This document shows, piece by piece, positions 1-5,275 of a stretch of DNA of 5,275 nt. A model generated the notes under the pieces. That model did no database searches, was not told where the DNA came from, and was given only the letters and a program-made list of their open reading frames with translations. Numbering within the stretch: position 1 is the stretch's first letter; each line of letters opens with the position of its first letter. The stretch is from Xanthobacteraceae bacterium (GTDB lineage Bacteria > Pseudomonadota > Alphaproteobacteria > Rhizobiales > Xanthobacteraceae): contig JASHRR010001456.1 in assembly GCA_030037185.1 (NCBI GenBank), positions 1 to 5,275 of the forward strand, in the 5' to 3' direction. A program made the position numbers and the translations under genes.

Positions 1-912
1 TATCTGGCGCGACCGGAGCTTGCGCCGCCCGCGAACGCGTGCATCGTTGAACACACGCTCCATGCCGCGCTGCTGTCCGATCCGTGGCGGCCCGTTACGC
101 AGGCGGAAATCGATATGATCGGCGACGCCGATGCGCGCGAAAACTGGCAGCACATGATTGCCCTGCGCGATCACTTTGCCGCTCATCCCTCGCTCGAAGC
201 AGCCTATATCGCGCTGGTCCGCCAAAATATGCGAGTGCCGCCACTGTTCGTGGATCAGCTCGTGCACGTCATTCTCCGCAACGCACTCGATGGATGGGAT
301 GATGCCTATGTGGCGCGCGCCGCGGAACTCTTTTATCGCTCGCAGCGCTTGACGATGCACGGCGGCTCCCTGCTGGCGGCGGATCAGGAACATGTCGATA
401 ACAATGCCGCTGCCGTTTCGCCCCTGGCCACAATGTTTGGACTCGCCGACCAACACGGCATCGAGCTCCTTTCTGAGGAGAATGCGGTGCGCTACTGGGA
501 GCGCAGCGATCGTTTCGATCTGGCGCTCGATCTGACCGCTGGCCGGCGCGGCCTCGCCGCGCTCGGCAGCGTGATCGTATGCTGGGTCAAGCATCTCCTC
601 GGCATGGACATCACGATCGAGCCGCTCAGTGAGCTGCGCAACGTAGCGCTGACGTGGTACGTTGGCCTCGACGCCAGCGGCACGAAGATCGGCGATGCCT
701 TATGGAACGGCACTGAACTCGACAACATGACGCGCAGCAGCGTCGTCGGCTTATTCCGTGTGACGTTTCGTGACACCGGCATAGTGCTGGAAACGGTCGC
801 GGGCGATGCCGTCTATCTCATCCTCGCCATGGCGCCGGACAAGGTGCTCCGTGTCAAGCCGCAGAATCTGCTGACCGGCCTGCCAGTGCGAGATTGGAAA
901 ATCGTGACATGA
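1..912 (+). CDS. DUF6352 family protein, 5'-partial (formate dehydrogenase-associated, function unknown)
   Basis: The reading frame is open from the first base, giving 303 residues before TGA at 910-912, so the true start lies upstream of the window. The ATG at position 115 is not the start: the residues before it (YLARPEL, then EHTLHAALL) already look like the family. Recognisable stretches are VDQLVHVILRNAL, RAAELFYRSQ, YWERSDRFDLALDL, WYVGLDASGTKIGDALWNG and the C-terminal KPQNLLTGLPV, which match my recollection of DUF6352. I see no signal peptide, membrane segment, cysteine cluster or catalytic motif in the visible part, which looks like a soluble, mostly helical cytoplasmic protein. Its stop overlaps the start of the next gene, so it belongs to the operon. 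The biochemical role is unknown; a part in FDH maturation is inferred only from the neighbours. Family assignment is by memory of sequence pattern. Confidence 0.85.
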   Translation, partial: YLARPELAPPANACIVEHTLHAALLSDPWRPVTQAEIDMIGDADARENWQHMIALRDHFAAHPSLEAAYIALVRQNMRVPPLFVDQLVHVILRNALDGWDDAYVARAAELFYRSQRLTMHGGSLLAADQEHVDNNAAAVSPLATMFGLADQHGIELLSEENAVRYWERSDRFDLALDLTAGRRGLAALGSVIVCWVKHLLGMDITIEPLSELRNVALTWYVGLDASGTKIGDALWNGTELDNMTRSSVVGLFRVTFRDTGIVLETVAGDAVYLILAMAPDKVLRVKPQNLLTGLPVRDWKIVT

Positions 913-1421
913 GCCACACTCAGCCAGACAATCGTATTCCGGTGGGCGTCGTCATTGAGCGGCGCAAGGCGACGAGTCCGTGGGCAGATTTTTTCTGGCG
1001 TCCGATCGCTGCGCTGCCTGGCATTCCCGATGCCAAGCCGTGGACCGTGCTCGACAGTGATGCGGAGCGCACGCGGTTTTACGGCGGCTCGGCCGAAATT
1101 GAACTGCACCGGTCGGGCACCTCGGGATATCGCGACAATCTCGTATCGGGTGCCGCATCGTTGTGGGTGGTGCTGCGGCCGACCGGCGTTGAGCCGCCTT
1201 ACGAGATCGCCGCCGTCACCGCGGATCCCAGTGAAGGCGAGGCCTACAGCGAGAGTGCAGCCAACCTTGTCGAGGCGGTGCCGATGCCCGAGGCGATATG
1301 CGCGGCCCTCACCGAATTCGTTGTCGCGCACCATGTTGAACACCCCTTTGTAAAGCGAGAACGCGACCGCCCCGATCCGGAAGCGATGGCGTGGCGCGGC
1401 TCATTGAAGGATCGCAGATGA
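909..1421 (+). CDS. DUF3305 domain-containing protein (FDH-operon accessory, function unknown)
   Basis: A 170-residue protein. ATG at 909 is chosen because it forms an ATGA overlap with the previous stop and has a weak GGAAA ribosome site about 8 bases upstream. An in-frame TTG at 894 would add five residues (MENRD) and looks less likely. Family hallmarks are the N-terminal PVGVVIERR (about 11-19), the aromatic WADFFWRPIAALPG segment (25-38), the central acidic and glycine-rich part, VEAVPMPEAI (121-130) and the C-terminal HHVEHPFVKRERDR (141-154). There is no signal peptide or membrane helix, so it is probably cytoplasmic. The one cysteine (131) argues against a metal-cluster carrier. DUF3305 and DUF3306 genes often sit together beside periplasmic formate dehydrogenases; the biochemical role is not established and I do not assign one. 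The start of DUF3306 overlaps its stop, suggesting coupled translation and matched amounts. Confidence 0.9.
   Translation: MSHTQPDNRIPVGVVIERRKATSPWADFFWRPIAALPGIPDAKPWTVLDSDAERTRFYGGSAEIELHRSGTSGYRDNLVSGAASLWVVLRPTGVEPPYEIAAVTADPSEGEAYSESAANLVEAVPMPEAICAALTEFVVAHHVEHPFVKRERDRPDPEAMAWRGSLKDRR
1406..1411 (+). promoter_or_regulatory. Ribosome binding site for the DUF3306 gene
   Basis: GAAGGA lies 6 bases before the ATG at 1418, inside the last codons of the DUF3305 gene. It decides the start: a GTG at 1391 in the same frame would add nine residues but lacks a comparable site, whereas ATG 1418 also forms the ATGA overlap. Confidence 0.65.
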
Positions 1422-2116
1422 GTGAACGGGACTCTGCGCCAGGCGATCTTTTGCGGCGATGGTCGCGGCGCAAACGGGCGGCTGAAGCGCAGTCCCGTGA
1501 AGCGGACCAAGTTTCCGAATCTGGAAGTGTCAAGACGAGCGCGCCCCCTCGCAGCGTCGAGCCCGACACGCCTGAATCACCGGTTTCCGATCCGGCGATT
1601 CTGCCGCCAATCGAAACCATCACCGCGGCGACCGACATCCGAGGCTTTCTGGCGCCCGGCGTGCCTGTCGAGCTTTCGCGTGCGGCGCTTCGACGCGCCT
1701 GGATGACCGATCCGGCGATTCGCGATTTCGTTGGGCTTGCAGAAAACCAGTGGGACTTCACCAAGCCCGATGCGGTGCCGGGCTTCGGGGCACTCGAATT
1801 GACGCCGCAAATGCGCCGCATCATTCACGAATTCGTCACCAGTGCCGCAAACGAGGCGGCGCCCGGCCGCAATGCTGATTCCCAACGTGTAGTTCGAGCG
1901 TCGCAGAAATTGCACGAGGAAACATCGCTCGCCATGGATCAGACAGCGGATACCCGGGTCGCTGGGCTAGGTGATGCAGGACAATCCACGGCGCAACGTG
2001 TGCCGTCAGTTGTGCGAAGCAGCCTCAATGCCGCCGCTATTCAACGAGACTCCGAAGCAGCGAGTGGGGATCAGGCGCTTGCGCACCGCAAGCACGGTGG
2101 CGCACTGCCAAAGTAG
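1418..2116 (+). CDS. DUF3306 domain-containing protein (FDH-operon accessory, function unknown)
   Basis: A 232-residue protein starting at the ATG that overlaps the DUF3305 stop and ending at TAG 2114-2116, directly followed by a second TAG. The N-terminus carries a basic helix, DLLRRWSRRKRAAEA (10-24). It is followed by a low-complexity Pro/Ser/Glu linker (about 26-65). The best-conserved block is residues 91-126, including RRAWMTDPAIRDFVGLAENQ followed by WDF and PGFGAL. A second variable, Ala/Ser/Gln-rich part follows, ending in the short family tail HGGALPK. There are no cysteines, no signal peptide and no membrane segment, so it is likely cytoplasmic and partly disordered. It could act as an adaptor or scaffold, since short conserved patches separated by flexible linkers fit that idea, but this is inference. 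DUF3306 is a regular partner of DUF3305 near Tat-exported molybdoenzymes; its activity is unknown. Confidence 0.9.
   Translation: MSERDSAPGDLLRRWSRRKRAAEAQSREADQVSESGSVKTSAPPRSVEPDTPESPVSDPAILPPIETITAATDIRGFLAPGVPVELSRAALRRAWMTDPAIRDFVGLAENQWDFTKPDAVPGFGALELTPQMRRIIHEFVTSAANEAAPGRNADSQRVVRASQKLHEETSLAMDQTADTRVAGLGDAGQSTAQRVPSVVRSSLNAAAIQRDSEAASGDQALAHRKHGGALPK
2077..2093 (+). repeat. Hairpin inside the 3' end of the DUF3306 gene
   Basis: GCTTGCG (2077-2083) and CGCAAGC (2087-2093) form a perfect 7-bp stem around a 3-base CAC loop. It lies within the codons for the last residues of DUF3306, 23 bases before the stop. No T-tract follows, so it is not a standard intrinsic terminator. With the two palindromes just downstream it makes three short hairpins in 93 bases, which may shape or protect the transcript at the DUF3306/TorD boundary. 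The structure is seen; the function is inferred. Confidence 0.5.
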
Positions 2117-2123
2117 TAGCGTG

Positions 2124-2174
2124 CTCATAGCCTGCGGCTATCGACCGTCACCTCATAGCCTCCGGCTATTGACC
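2124..2174 (+). repeat. Tandem palindromic repeat upstream of the HTH-TorD gene
   Basis: Two copies of a 23-base unit (2124-2146 and 2152-2174) repeat with a 28-base period and differ at only two positions. Each contains the inverted repeat ATAGCC-N3-GGCTAT (2127-2141 with loop TGC; 2155-2169 with loop TCC), followed by TCGACC or TTGACC. The pair fills much of the 120-base gap between DUF3306 and TorD, which is otherwise free of plausible genes. Possible roles are RNA hairpins affecting processing or polar expression, a tandem operator, or two units of a dispersed intergenic repeat family. There is no T-run, so a classical terminator is unlikely. Symmetry and duplication are read directly; the role is unknown. 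Confidence 0.75.
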
Positions 2175-2236
2175 CCAACGTTTCTGGCCGCCTAAATGTC
2201 TTGCTGCGCCTCATAATCTCACAAGTAGAGACAGCG

Positions 2237-2995
2237 ATGCGCGATCCTGGACTCGAGCGGGCTATTCGTGCCGCAGGCGGCATCGGCGCTCTTGCGCGCA
2301 AAATTGGTATTTCACAACCATCGCTGTCGAATTGGAATCGGATCCCGGCTGAGCGTGTTCTGACTGTCGAAGAACTTACCGGCGTCGATCGCGCCGTGTT
2401 GCGTCCGGACCTTTATGGCGAGTCACGGGACGAGGTCGACGCGGCGCGTGCCCGCGAATACGCGCTGCTCGCGACACTGCTACGCCGTCCACCTACTGAT
2501 CTATTGGGCCGCATCGCGGCGCTCGGCGCCGATTCTTCTCCGCTTGGCCTTGCCCATACGGCGCTTGCTGAGGCGGCAGCCGCAACGAATCAGCAGCGTG
2601 TCGAGCGCGAGTTCTTCAACTTATTCATCGGCATCGGGCGCGGCGAATTGTTGCCCTACGGATCGTACTACCTCACTGGTTTTCTCAATGAGCGTCCGCT
2701 TGCGCGCCTGCGCAACGATCTCGTGCGTCTTGGCATCGAGCGTGCCGCGGACGAGGCCGAGCCGGAAGATCATGCCGCCGTACTGTGCGAGATCATGGCG
2801 GGGCTCGCGGACGCACGCTTCGATGCGCCCGCCGGAAGCGATCGCAAGCTATTCGAGAAGCATATGTCGCCGTGGATCGGCCGATTCTTTGCCGATCTCG
2901 AGCAGGCGAAAGCGGCAGTGTTCTATCGCTATGTCGGAACGATCGGACGGATGTTCGTTGAAATAGAGAGCGAAGCTTTCGCGTGGGCGCCGTGA
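2237..2995 (+). CDS. TorD-family molybdoenzyme chaperone with N-terminal Cro/YdaS-like helix-turn-helix
   Basis: A 252-residue protein. ATG 2237 is preferred over the in-frame TTG at 2201 because homologues, as I recall them, begin near RDPGLERAI; the ribosome site (AGAGA) is weak. Residues about 5-60 form an HTH domain of Cro/YdaS type: GGIGALARKIGISQPSLSNW (14-33), then a conserved RVLTVEELTGVDRAVLRPDLYG. Residues about 70-250 are the all-helical TorD/DmsD fold, with EFFNLFIGIGRGELLPYGSYY (125-145) and the signature EPEDHAAVLCEIMAGL (175-190). TorD-type chaperones bind the Tat signal of a molybdoenzyme and promote cofactor insertion before export; the client here is most likely the FDH alpha subunit encoded two genes downstream. 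The HTH may bind DNA (perhaps autoregulation) or may only serve as a protein-binding module; the sequence does not decide. It is cytoplasmic, with no signal or membrane segment. Confidence 0.92.
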   Translation: MRDPGLERAIRAAGGIGALARKIGISQPSLSNWNRIPAERVLTVEELTGVDRAVLRPDLYGESRDEVDAARAREYALLATLLRRPPTDLLGRIAALGADSSPLGLAHTALAEAAAATNQQRVEREFFNLFIGIGRGELLPYGSYYLTGFLNERPLARLRNDLVRLGIERAADEAEPEDHAAVLCEIMAGLADARFDAPAGSDRKLFEKHMSPWIGRFFADLEQAKAAVFYRYVGTIGRMFVEIESEAFAWAP

Positions 2996-3001
2996 AGCAG
3001 A

Positions 3002-3024
3002 GCATCCGCCGTCGCACCGGATGC
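3002..3024 (+). repeat. Intergenic hairpin between the TorD gene and the small Tat gene
   Basis: GCATCCG (3002-3008) and CGGATGC (3018-3024) make a perfect 7-bp stem around a 9-base loop, starting 7 bases after the TorD stop. No T-run follows and the next gene is clearly part of the same cluster, so full termination is unlikely. Such a stem could stabilise the 5' end of the downstream fdh message or mark a processing or attenuation point. Only the symmetry is directly seen. Confidence 0.5.
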
Positions 3025-3042
3025 CGACGCAAAGACGCAGTC

Positions 3043-3048
3043 AGGGAG
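3043..3048 (+). promoter_or_regulatory. Ribosome binding site for the small Tat protein gene
   Basis: AGGGAG sits 8 bases before the ATG at 3057. It supports that start over the in-frame ATG at 3021, which lies inside the hairpin stem and would put 20 extra residues before the twin arginines. Confidence 0.65.
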
Positions 3049-3056
3049 CGAGCGCC

Positions 3057-3257
3057 ATGAAGACGGAAACCAAGACGGGACGTCGTGACTTCCTTCGCGC
3101 TCTCGGCGCCGGTGCAGTCGCCACCACGTCCGGAGCCCTCGTCGAGAACGCGGCGGCCGATAGCGAATCCAACGACGAGAAGCGCAAGCCGCGATATCAG
3201 CCGAACTCGCCGGACGTACAGGCCTATTACCGCGTCAACCGTTATCCCGCGAAATGA
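3057..3257 (+). CDS. Small twin-arginine signal protein of the formate dehydrogenase region
   Basis: A 66-residue protein with a Tat signal: basic n-region, GRRDFLRALG (RR at 9-10), a short Ala/Gly/Val hydrophobic stretch (about 15-28) and a possible AAA-D cleavage site after residue 34. The remainder is about 32 polar residues ending in YQPNSPDVQAYYRVNRYPAK (47-66), the conserved tail of the 'formate dehydrogenase region TAT target' family (TIGR02811 as I recall). There are no cysteines or histidines, so it is not a metal carrier. It could be an uncleaved membrane anchor, a small extra subunit, or a helper exported with the enzyme; which is not established. It ends 10 bases before the FDH alpha start, and its TGA overlaps the alpha ribosome site, so the two are translated in close coupling. 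Family identification is strong; the function is unknown. Confidence 0.9.
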   Translation: MKTETKTGRRDFLRALGAGAVATTSGALVENAAADSESNDEKRKPRYQPNSPDVQAYYRVNRYPAK

Positions 3258-3262
3258 GGAGG
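3256..3262 (+). promoter_or_regulatory. Strong ribosome binding site for FDH alpha (GTG start)
   Basis: GAGGAGG, an almost perfect Shine-Dalgarno sequence, overlaps the stop codon of the small Tat gene and lies 5 bases before the GTG at 3268. It is the best ribosome site in the window and fixes the non-ATG start. The first in-frame ATG is about 130 codons downstream, after the Tat signal and Fe-S motif, and cannot be the start. Confidence 0.8.
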
Positions 3263-3267
3263 CGGCC

Positions 3268-5275
3268 GTGCTGATCAAGAGGACGGACCGTCAAGCGCGC
3301 CACCGCCCGATTGCTGGCGCTTTGCCTATCGAGAGCGATCGCGATCTCAATCGCCGCGCGTTTCTGCGCCGCTCAGGATTGGTGGCGGGCAGCCTCGCGG
3401 CACTTGGGCCGCTTTCGCTCGGCTCGGTGCGCAGGGCGGAAGCTGGACCCCCGCCGCTTGCGGGCGCCCAAGTCGCCATTCGTAAAAGTATCTGCACGCA
3501 CTGTGCAGTCGGTTGCACAGTGACTGCGGAAGTCGCCAACAATGTTTGGATCGGCCAGGAACCGAGCTGGGACAGTCCCATCAACCGCGGCTCGCACTGC
3601 GCCAAGGGCGCCTCGGTGCGCGAACTCGTGAGCGGCGAGCGCCGGTTGAAATATCCGATGAAGATGGCAAACGGGCGGTGGACCCGCATCACCTGGGACC
3701 AGGCGATCGGCGAGATCGGCGACAAATTGATGACGATCCGCGCACAGTCGGGACCGGATTCGGTCTATTGGCTCGGTTCGGCCAAAATGACCAACGAAGG
3801 CTCCTATTTGTTCCGCAAATTCGGCGCGTTCTGGGGCACCAACAATACGGATCACCAGGCCCGCATCTGCCATTCGACCACGGTTACCGGCGTAGCCAAT
3901 ACCTGGGGCTACGGCGCCATGACCAACAGCTTTAACGACATCCGCAATTCGAAGACCATCGTCATCTGGGGCGGCAATCCCGCCGAGGCACATCCGGTCT
4001 CGTTGCAGCACCTGCTCGAGGGCGCAGAGCTCAACCGGGCGAATTTCATCGTTGTCGACCCGCGCCTCACGCGTACCGCTGCGCACGCCACCGAATACGT
4101 CCGGCTCCGGCCCGGCACCGACATCCCGGTGCTTTACGGCATGATGTGGCATATCATTCAGAACGGCTGGGAGGACAAGGAATTCATCCGGCAGCGCGTC
4201 TATGGCTATGACGATCTCCGCAAGGAGGTCGAGAAATGGATGCCGGATGAAGTGGAGCGGGTGAGCGGCGTCCCCGGCGAGCAGCTCGAGCGCGTCGCGC
4301 AGATGTTCGCCACGCAGAAGCCCTCGACGCTGGTGTGGTGCATGGGCCAGACCCAGCACACGGTCGGCACCGCCAATGTGCGGGCCAGCTGCATCGCGCT
4401 GCTTCTGACCGGAAACGTCGGCGCGCCCGGCACCGGCGCCAATATCTTCCGCGGCCACGACAACGTGCAAGGTGCCACCGATGTTGGTCTCGATATCGTG
4501 ACGTTGCCCTTCTACTACGGCCTCGCGGAAGGGGCGTGGAGGCATTGGAGCCGCGTGTGGGAGGTCGACTACGACTATCTGCAGTCGCGGTTCGATTCCA
4601 AACAGATCATGGAGGCGCCGGGGATTCCGCTGACCCGGTGGTTCGACGCGGTCCTGCTGCCGAAAGATCAGGTCGCGCAAAAAGACAATTTGCGGGCGAT
4701 GTTCGTGCAGGGTCACGCCAGCAACAGCATTACCCGCATTCCCGAATCGTTGCAGGCTTTGGCGAAGCTTGATCTTTTGGTGGTCGCCGATCCGCATCCG
4801 ACGACATGGGCCTCGCTGTCGGTCGAAGCCGGCCGCAACGACGGCACTTATCTCTTGCCGGTCTGCACGCAGTTCGAAAGCTCCGGCTCGCGCGTTGCCT
4901 CCAACCGTTCGCTGCAATGGGGTGAGCAGATCGTCGAACCGATCTTCGAAAGCAAGGACGACTATCAGGTGCTCTACCTGATGGCGAAGAAGCTCGGCTT
5001 CGCGGATCTGTTGTTCAAGAACATCAAGGTCGAGGGCGACCGCCCGGTGTCGGAAGACATCCTGCGTGAGATTAATCGCGGAAGCTGGTCGACGGGCTAT
5101 TGCGGACAGTCTCCCGAGCGCCTCAAGGCGCATATGGCGAACCAGAAGGATTTCGATCTGGTCACCATGCGCGCCACCAGTGGTCCGCTGAAGGGCGATT
5201 ATTATGGCCTGCCGTGGCCTTGCTGGGGCTCGCCCGACGTCAAGCATCCCGGCACGCCGCTCCTTTACAACACCA
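3268..5275 (+). CDS. fdhA: Formate dehydrogenase alpha (catalytic) subunit, Tat-exported, Cys-type, 3'-partial
   Basis: The frame is open from GTG 3268 to the window edge: 669 codons with no stop. The family is roughly 950-1000 residues, so about 300, including the C-terminal molybdopterin dinucleotide-binding domain, are missing. It oxidises formate to CO2, passing electrons to beta and gamma subunits and the quinone pool, probably in the periplasm. The N-terminus has a Tat signal (NRRAFLRRSG, RR at 29-30) after an unusually long 28-residue n-region, with a possible AEA-G cleavage site after residue 59. A [4Fe-4S] motif follows: C76-x2-C79-x3-C83-x27-C111, then K113 in HCAKG, the lysine thought to link cluster and cofactor. 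ARICHSTTVTG supplies C201 as Mo/W ligand and the catalytic H202; the codon is TGC, not the selenocysteine TGA. FRGHDNVQGATD (from 394) carries the conserved active-site arginine (R395). Mo versus W cannot be told from sequence. Confidence 0.96.
   Translation, partial: MLIKRTDRQARHRPIAGALPIESDRDLNRRAFLRRSGLVAGSLAALGPLSLGSVRRAEAGPPPLAGAQVAIRKSICTHCAVGCTVTAEVANNVWIGQEPSWDSPINRGSHCAKGASVRELVSGERRLKYPMKMANGRWTRITWDQAIGEIGDKLMTIRAQSGPDSVYWLGSAKMTNEGSYLFRKFGAFWGTNNTDHQARICHSTTVTGVANTWGYGAMTNSFNDIRNSKTIVIWGGNPAEAHPVSLQHLLEGAELNRANFIVVDPRLTRTAAHATEYVRLRPGTDIPVLYGMMWHIIQNGWEDKEFIRQRVYGYDDLRKEVEKWMPDEVERVSGVPGEQLERVAQMFATQKPSTLVWCMGQTQHTVGTANVRASCIALLLTGNVGAPGTGANIFRGHDNVQGATDVGLDIVTLPFYYGLAEGAWRHWSRVWEVDYDYLQSRFDSKQIMEAPGIPLTRWFDAVLLPKDQVAQKDNLRAMFVQGHASNSITRIPESLQALAKLDLLVVADPHPTTWASLSVEAGRNDGTYLLPVCTQFESSGSRVASNRSLQWGEQIVEPIFESKDDYQVLYLMAKKLGFADLLFKNIKVEGDRPVSEDILREINRGSWSTGYCGQSPERLKAHMANQKDFDLVTMRATSGPLKGDYYGLPWPCWGSPDVKHPGTPLLYNT

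Noticed and set aside
84..302. Short + strand frame inside the DUF6352 gene
   Set aside because: Arg/Ser-rich out-of-frame translation with no family resemblance; a shadow of the real gene.
813..1343. A 176-codon - strand frame across the DUF6352/DUF3305 junction
   Set aside because: It is antisense to two recognised genes, crosses their boundary and has an Arg-rich, non-protein-like composition.
1309..1824. A 171-codon - strand frame over DUF3305/DUF3306
   Set aside because: Overlaps conserved coding sequence on the other strand and has low-complexity Ser/Arg/Gly composition.
2124..2174. Tandem repeats as a CRISPR array
   Set aside because: Only two units with a 5-base spacer, far too short for CRISPR spacers, and no cas genes nearby.
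2124..2174. Tandem palindromes as a rho-independent terminator
   Set aside because: Stems are only 6 bp and no T-run follows, and the downstream genes belong to the same functional cluster.
1971..2195. A + strand frame running from the end of DUF3306 through the palindromic repeats
   Set aside because: It starts out of frame inside DUF3306, its end is translated repeat sequence (ACGYRPSPHSLRL), and no family is recognised.
2201..2236. TTG at 2201 as the TorD gene start, adding 12 residues
   Set aside because: The added residues (MLRLIISQVETA) do not fit the family start as I recall it, and ATG 2237 directly precedes the conserved RDPGLE segment.
3373..5247. A 624-codon open frame on the - strand
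   Set aside because: It is antisense to the FDH alpha gene, whose motifs are unmistakable. Long antisense frames are common in GC-rich genes with G/C at third positions, and the translated protein shows no recognisable domain.
1..5275. Mobile element, phage or defence system
   Set aside because: No transposase, integrase, terminal inverted repeats, tRNA or target-site duplication is visible; all genes fit one respiratory operon with even composition.

Overview
The window is one co-directional gene block on the + strand. It is part of a formate dehydrogenase (FDH) locus, cut at both ends. High GC, strong G/C bias at third codon positions, tight ATGA gene overlaps and the gene content (DUF6352, DUF3305, DUF3306, a TorD-type chaperone with an N-terminal helix-turn-helix, a tiny Tat protein, then a Tat-exported FDH alpha subunit) suggest an alphaproteobacterium of the Bradyrhizobium/Rhodopseudomonas/Afipia type. 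The taxon is inferred from remembered family resemblance, not from a search.

Layout. Positions 1-912 hold the 3' part of a DUF6352 gene whose start lies outside the window. A DUF3305 gene (909-1421) and a DUF3306 gene (1418-2116) follow, each joined to the previous gene by a 4-base ATGA overlap, so the three are almost certainly translationally coupled. A hairpin lies in the last codons of DUF3306. The 120-base gap after it (2117-2236) carries two nearly identical copies of a small palindrome, ATAGCC-N3-GGCTAT. Next come an HTH-TorD chaperone gene (2237-2995), a 61-base gap with a 7-bp hairpin, a 66-residue Tat-signal protein (3057-3257), and the catalytic FDH subunit. The last starts with GTG at 3268 behind a near-perfect ribosome binding site and is still open at the window edge (5275).

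How they fit together. The alpha subunit oxidises formate to CO2 at a Mo- or W-bis-MGD site with a cysteine ligand (not selenocysteine) and an N-terminal [4Fe-4S] cluster. Its twin-arginine signal means it is exported folded, with cofactor inserted. The TorD-family protein is the expected dedicated chaperone that holds back export until the cofactor is loaded. The small Tat protein is a known neighbour of such enzymes, with unproven role. DUF3305, DUF3306 and DUF6352 are recurrent companions without established function and are probably maturation or accessory factors. Beta (Fe-S) and gamma (cytochrome b) subunits are expected just downstream but cannot be seen.

This is a recognisable accessory respiratory operon rather than a new defence or mobile system. 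The least explained parts are the HTH-chaperone fusion next to tandem palindromes and the three uncharacterised DUF genes.
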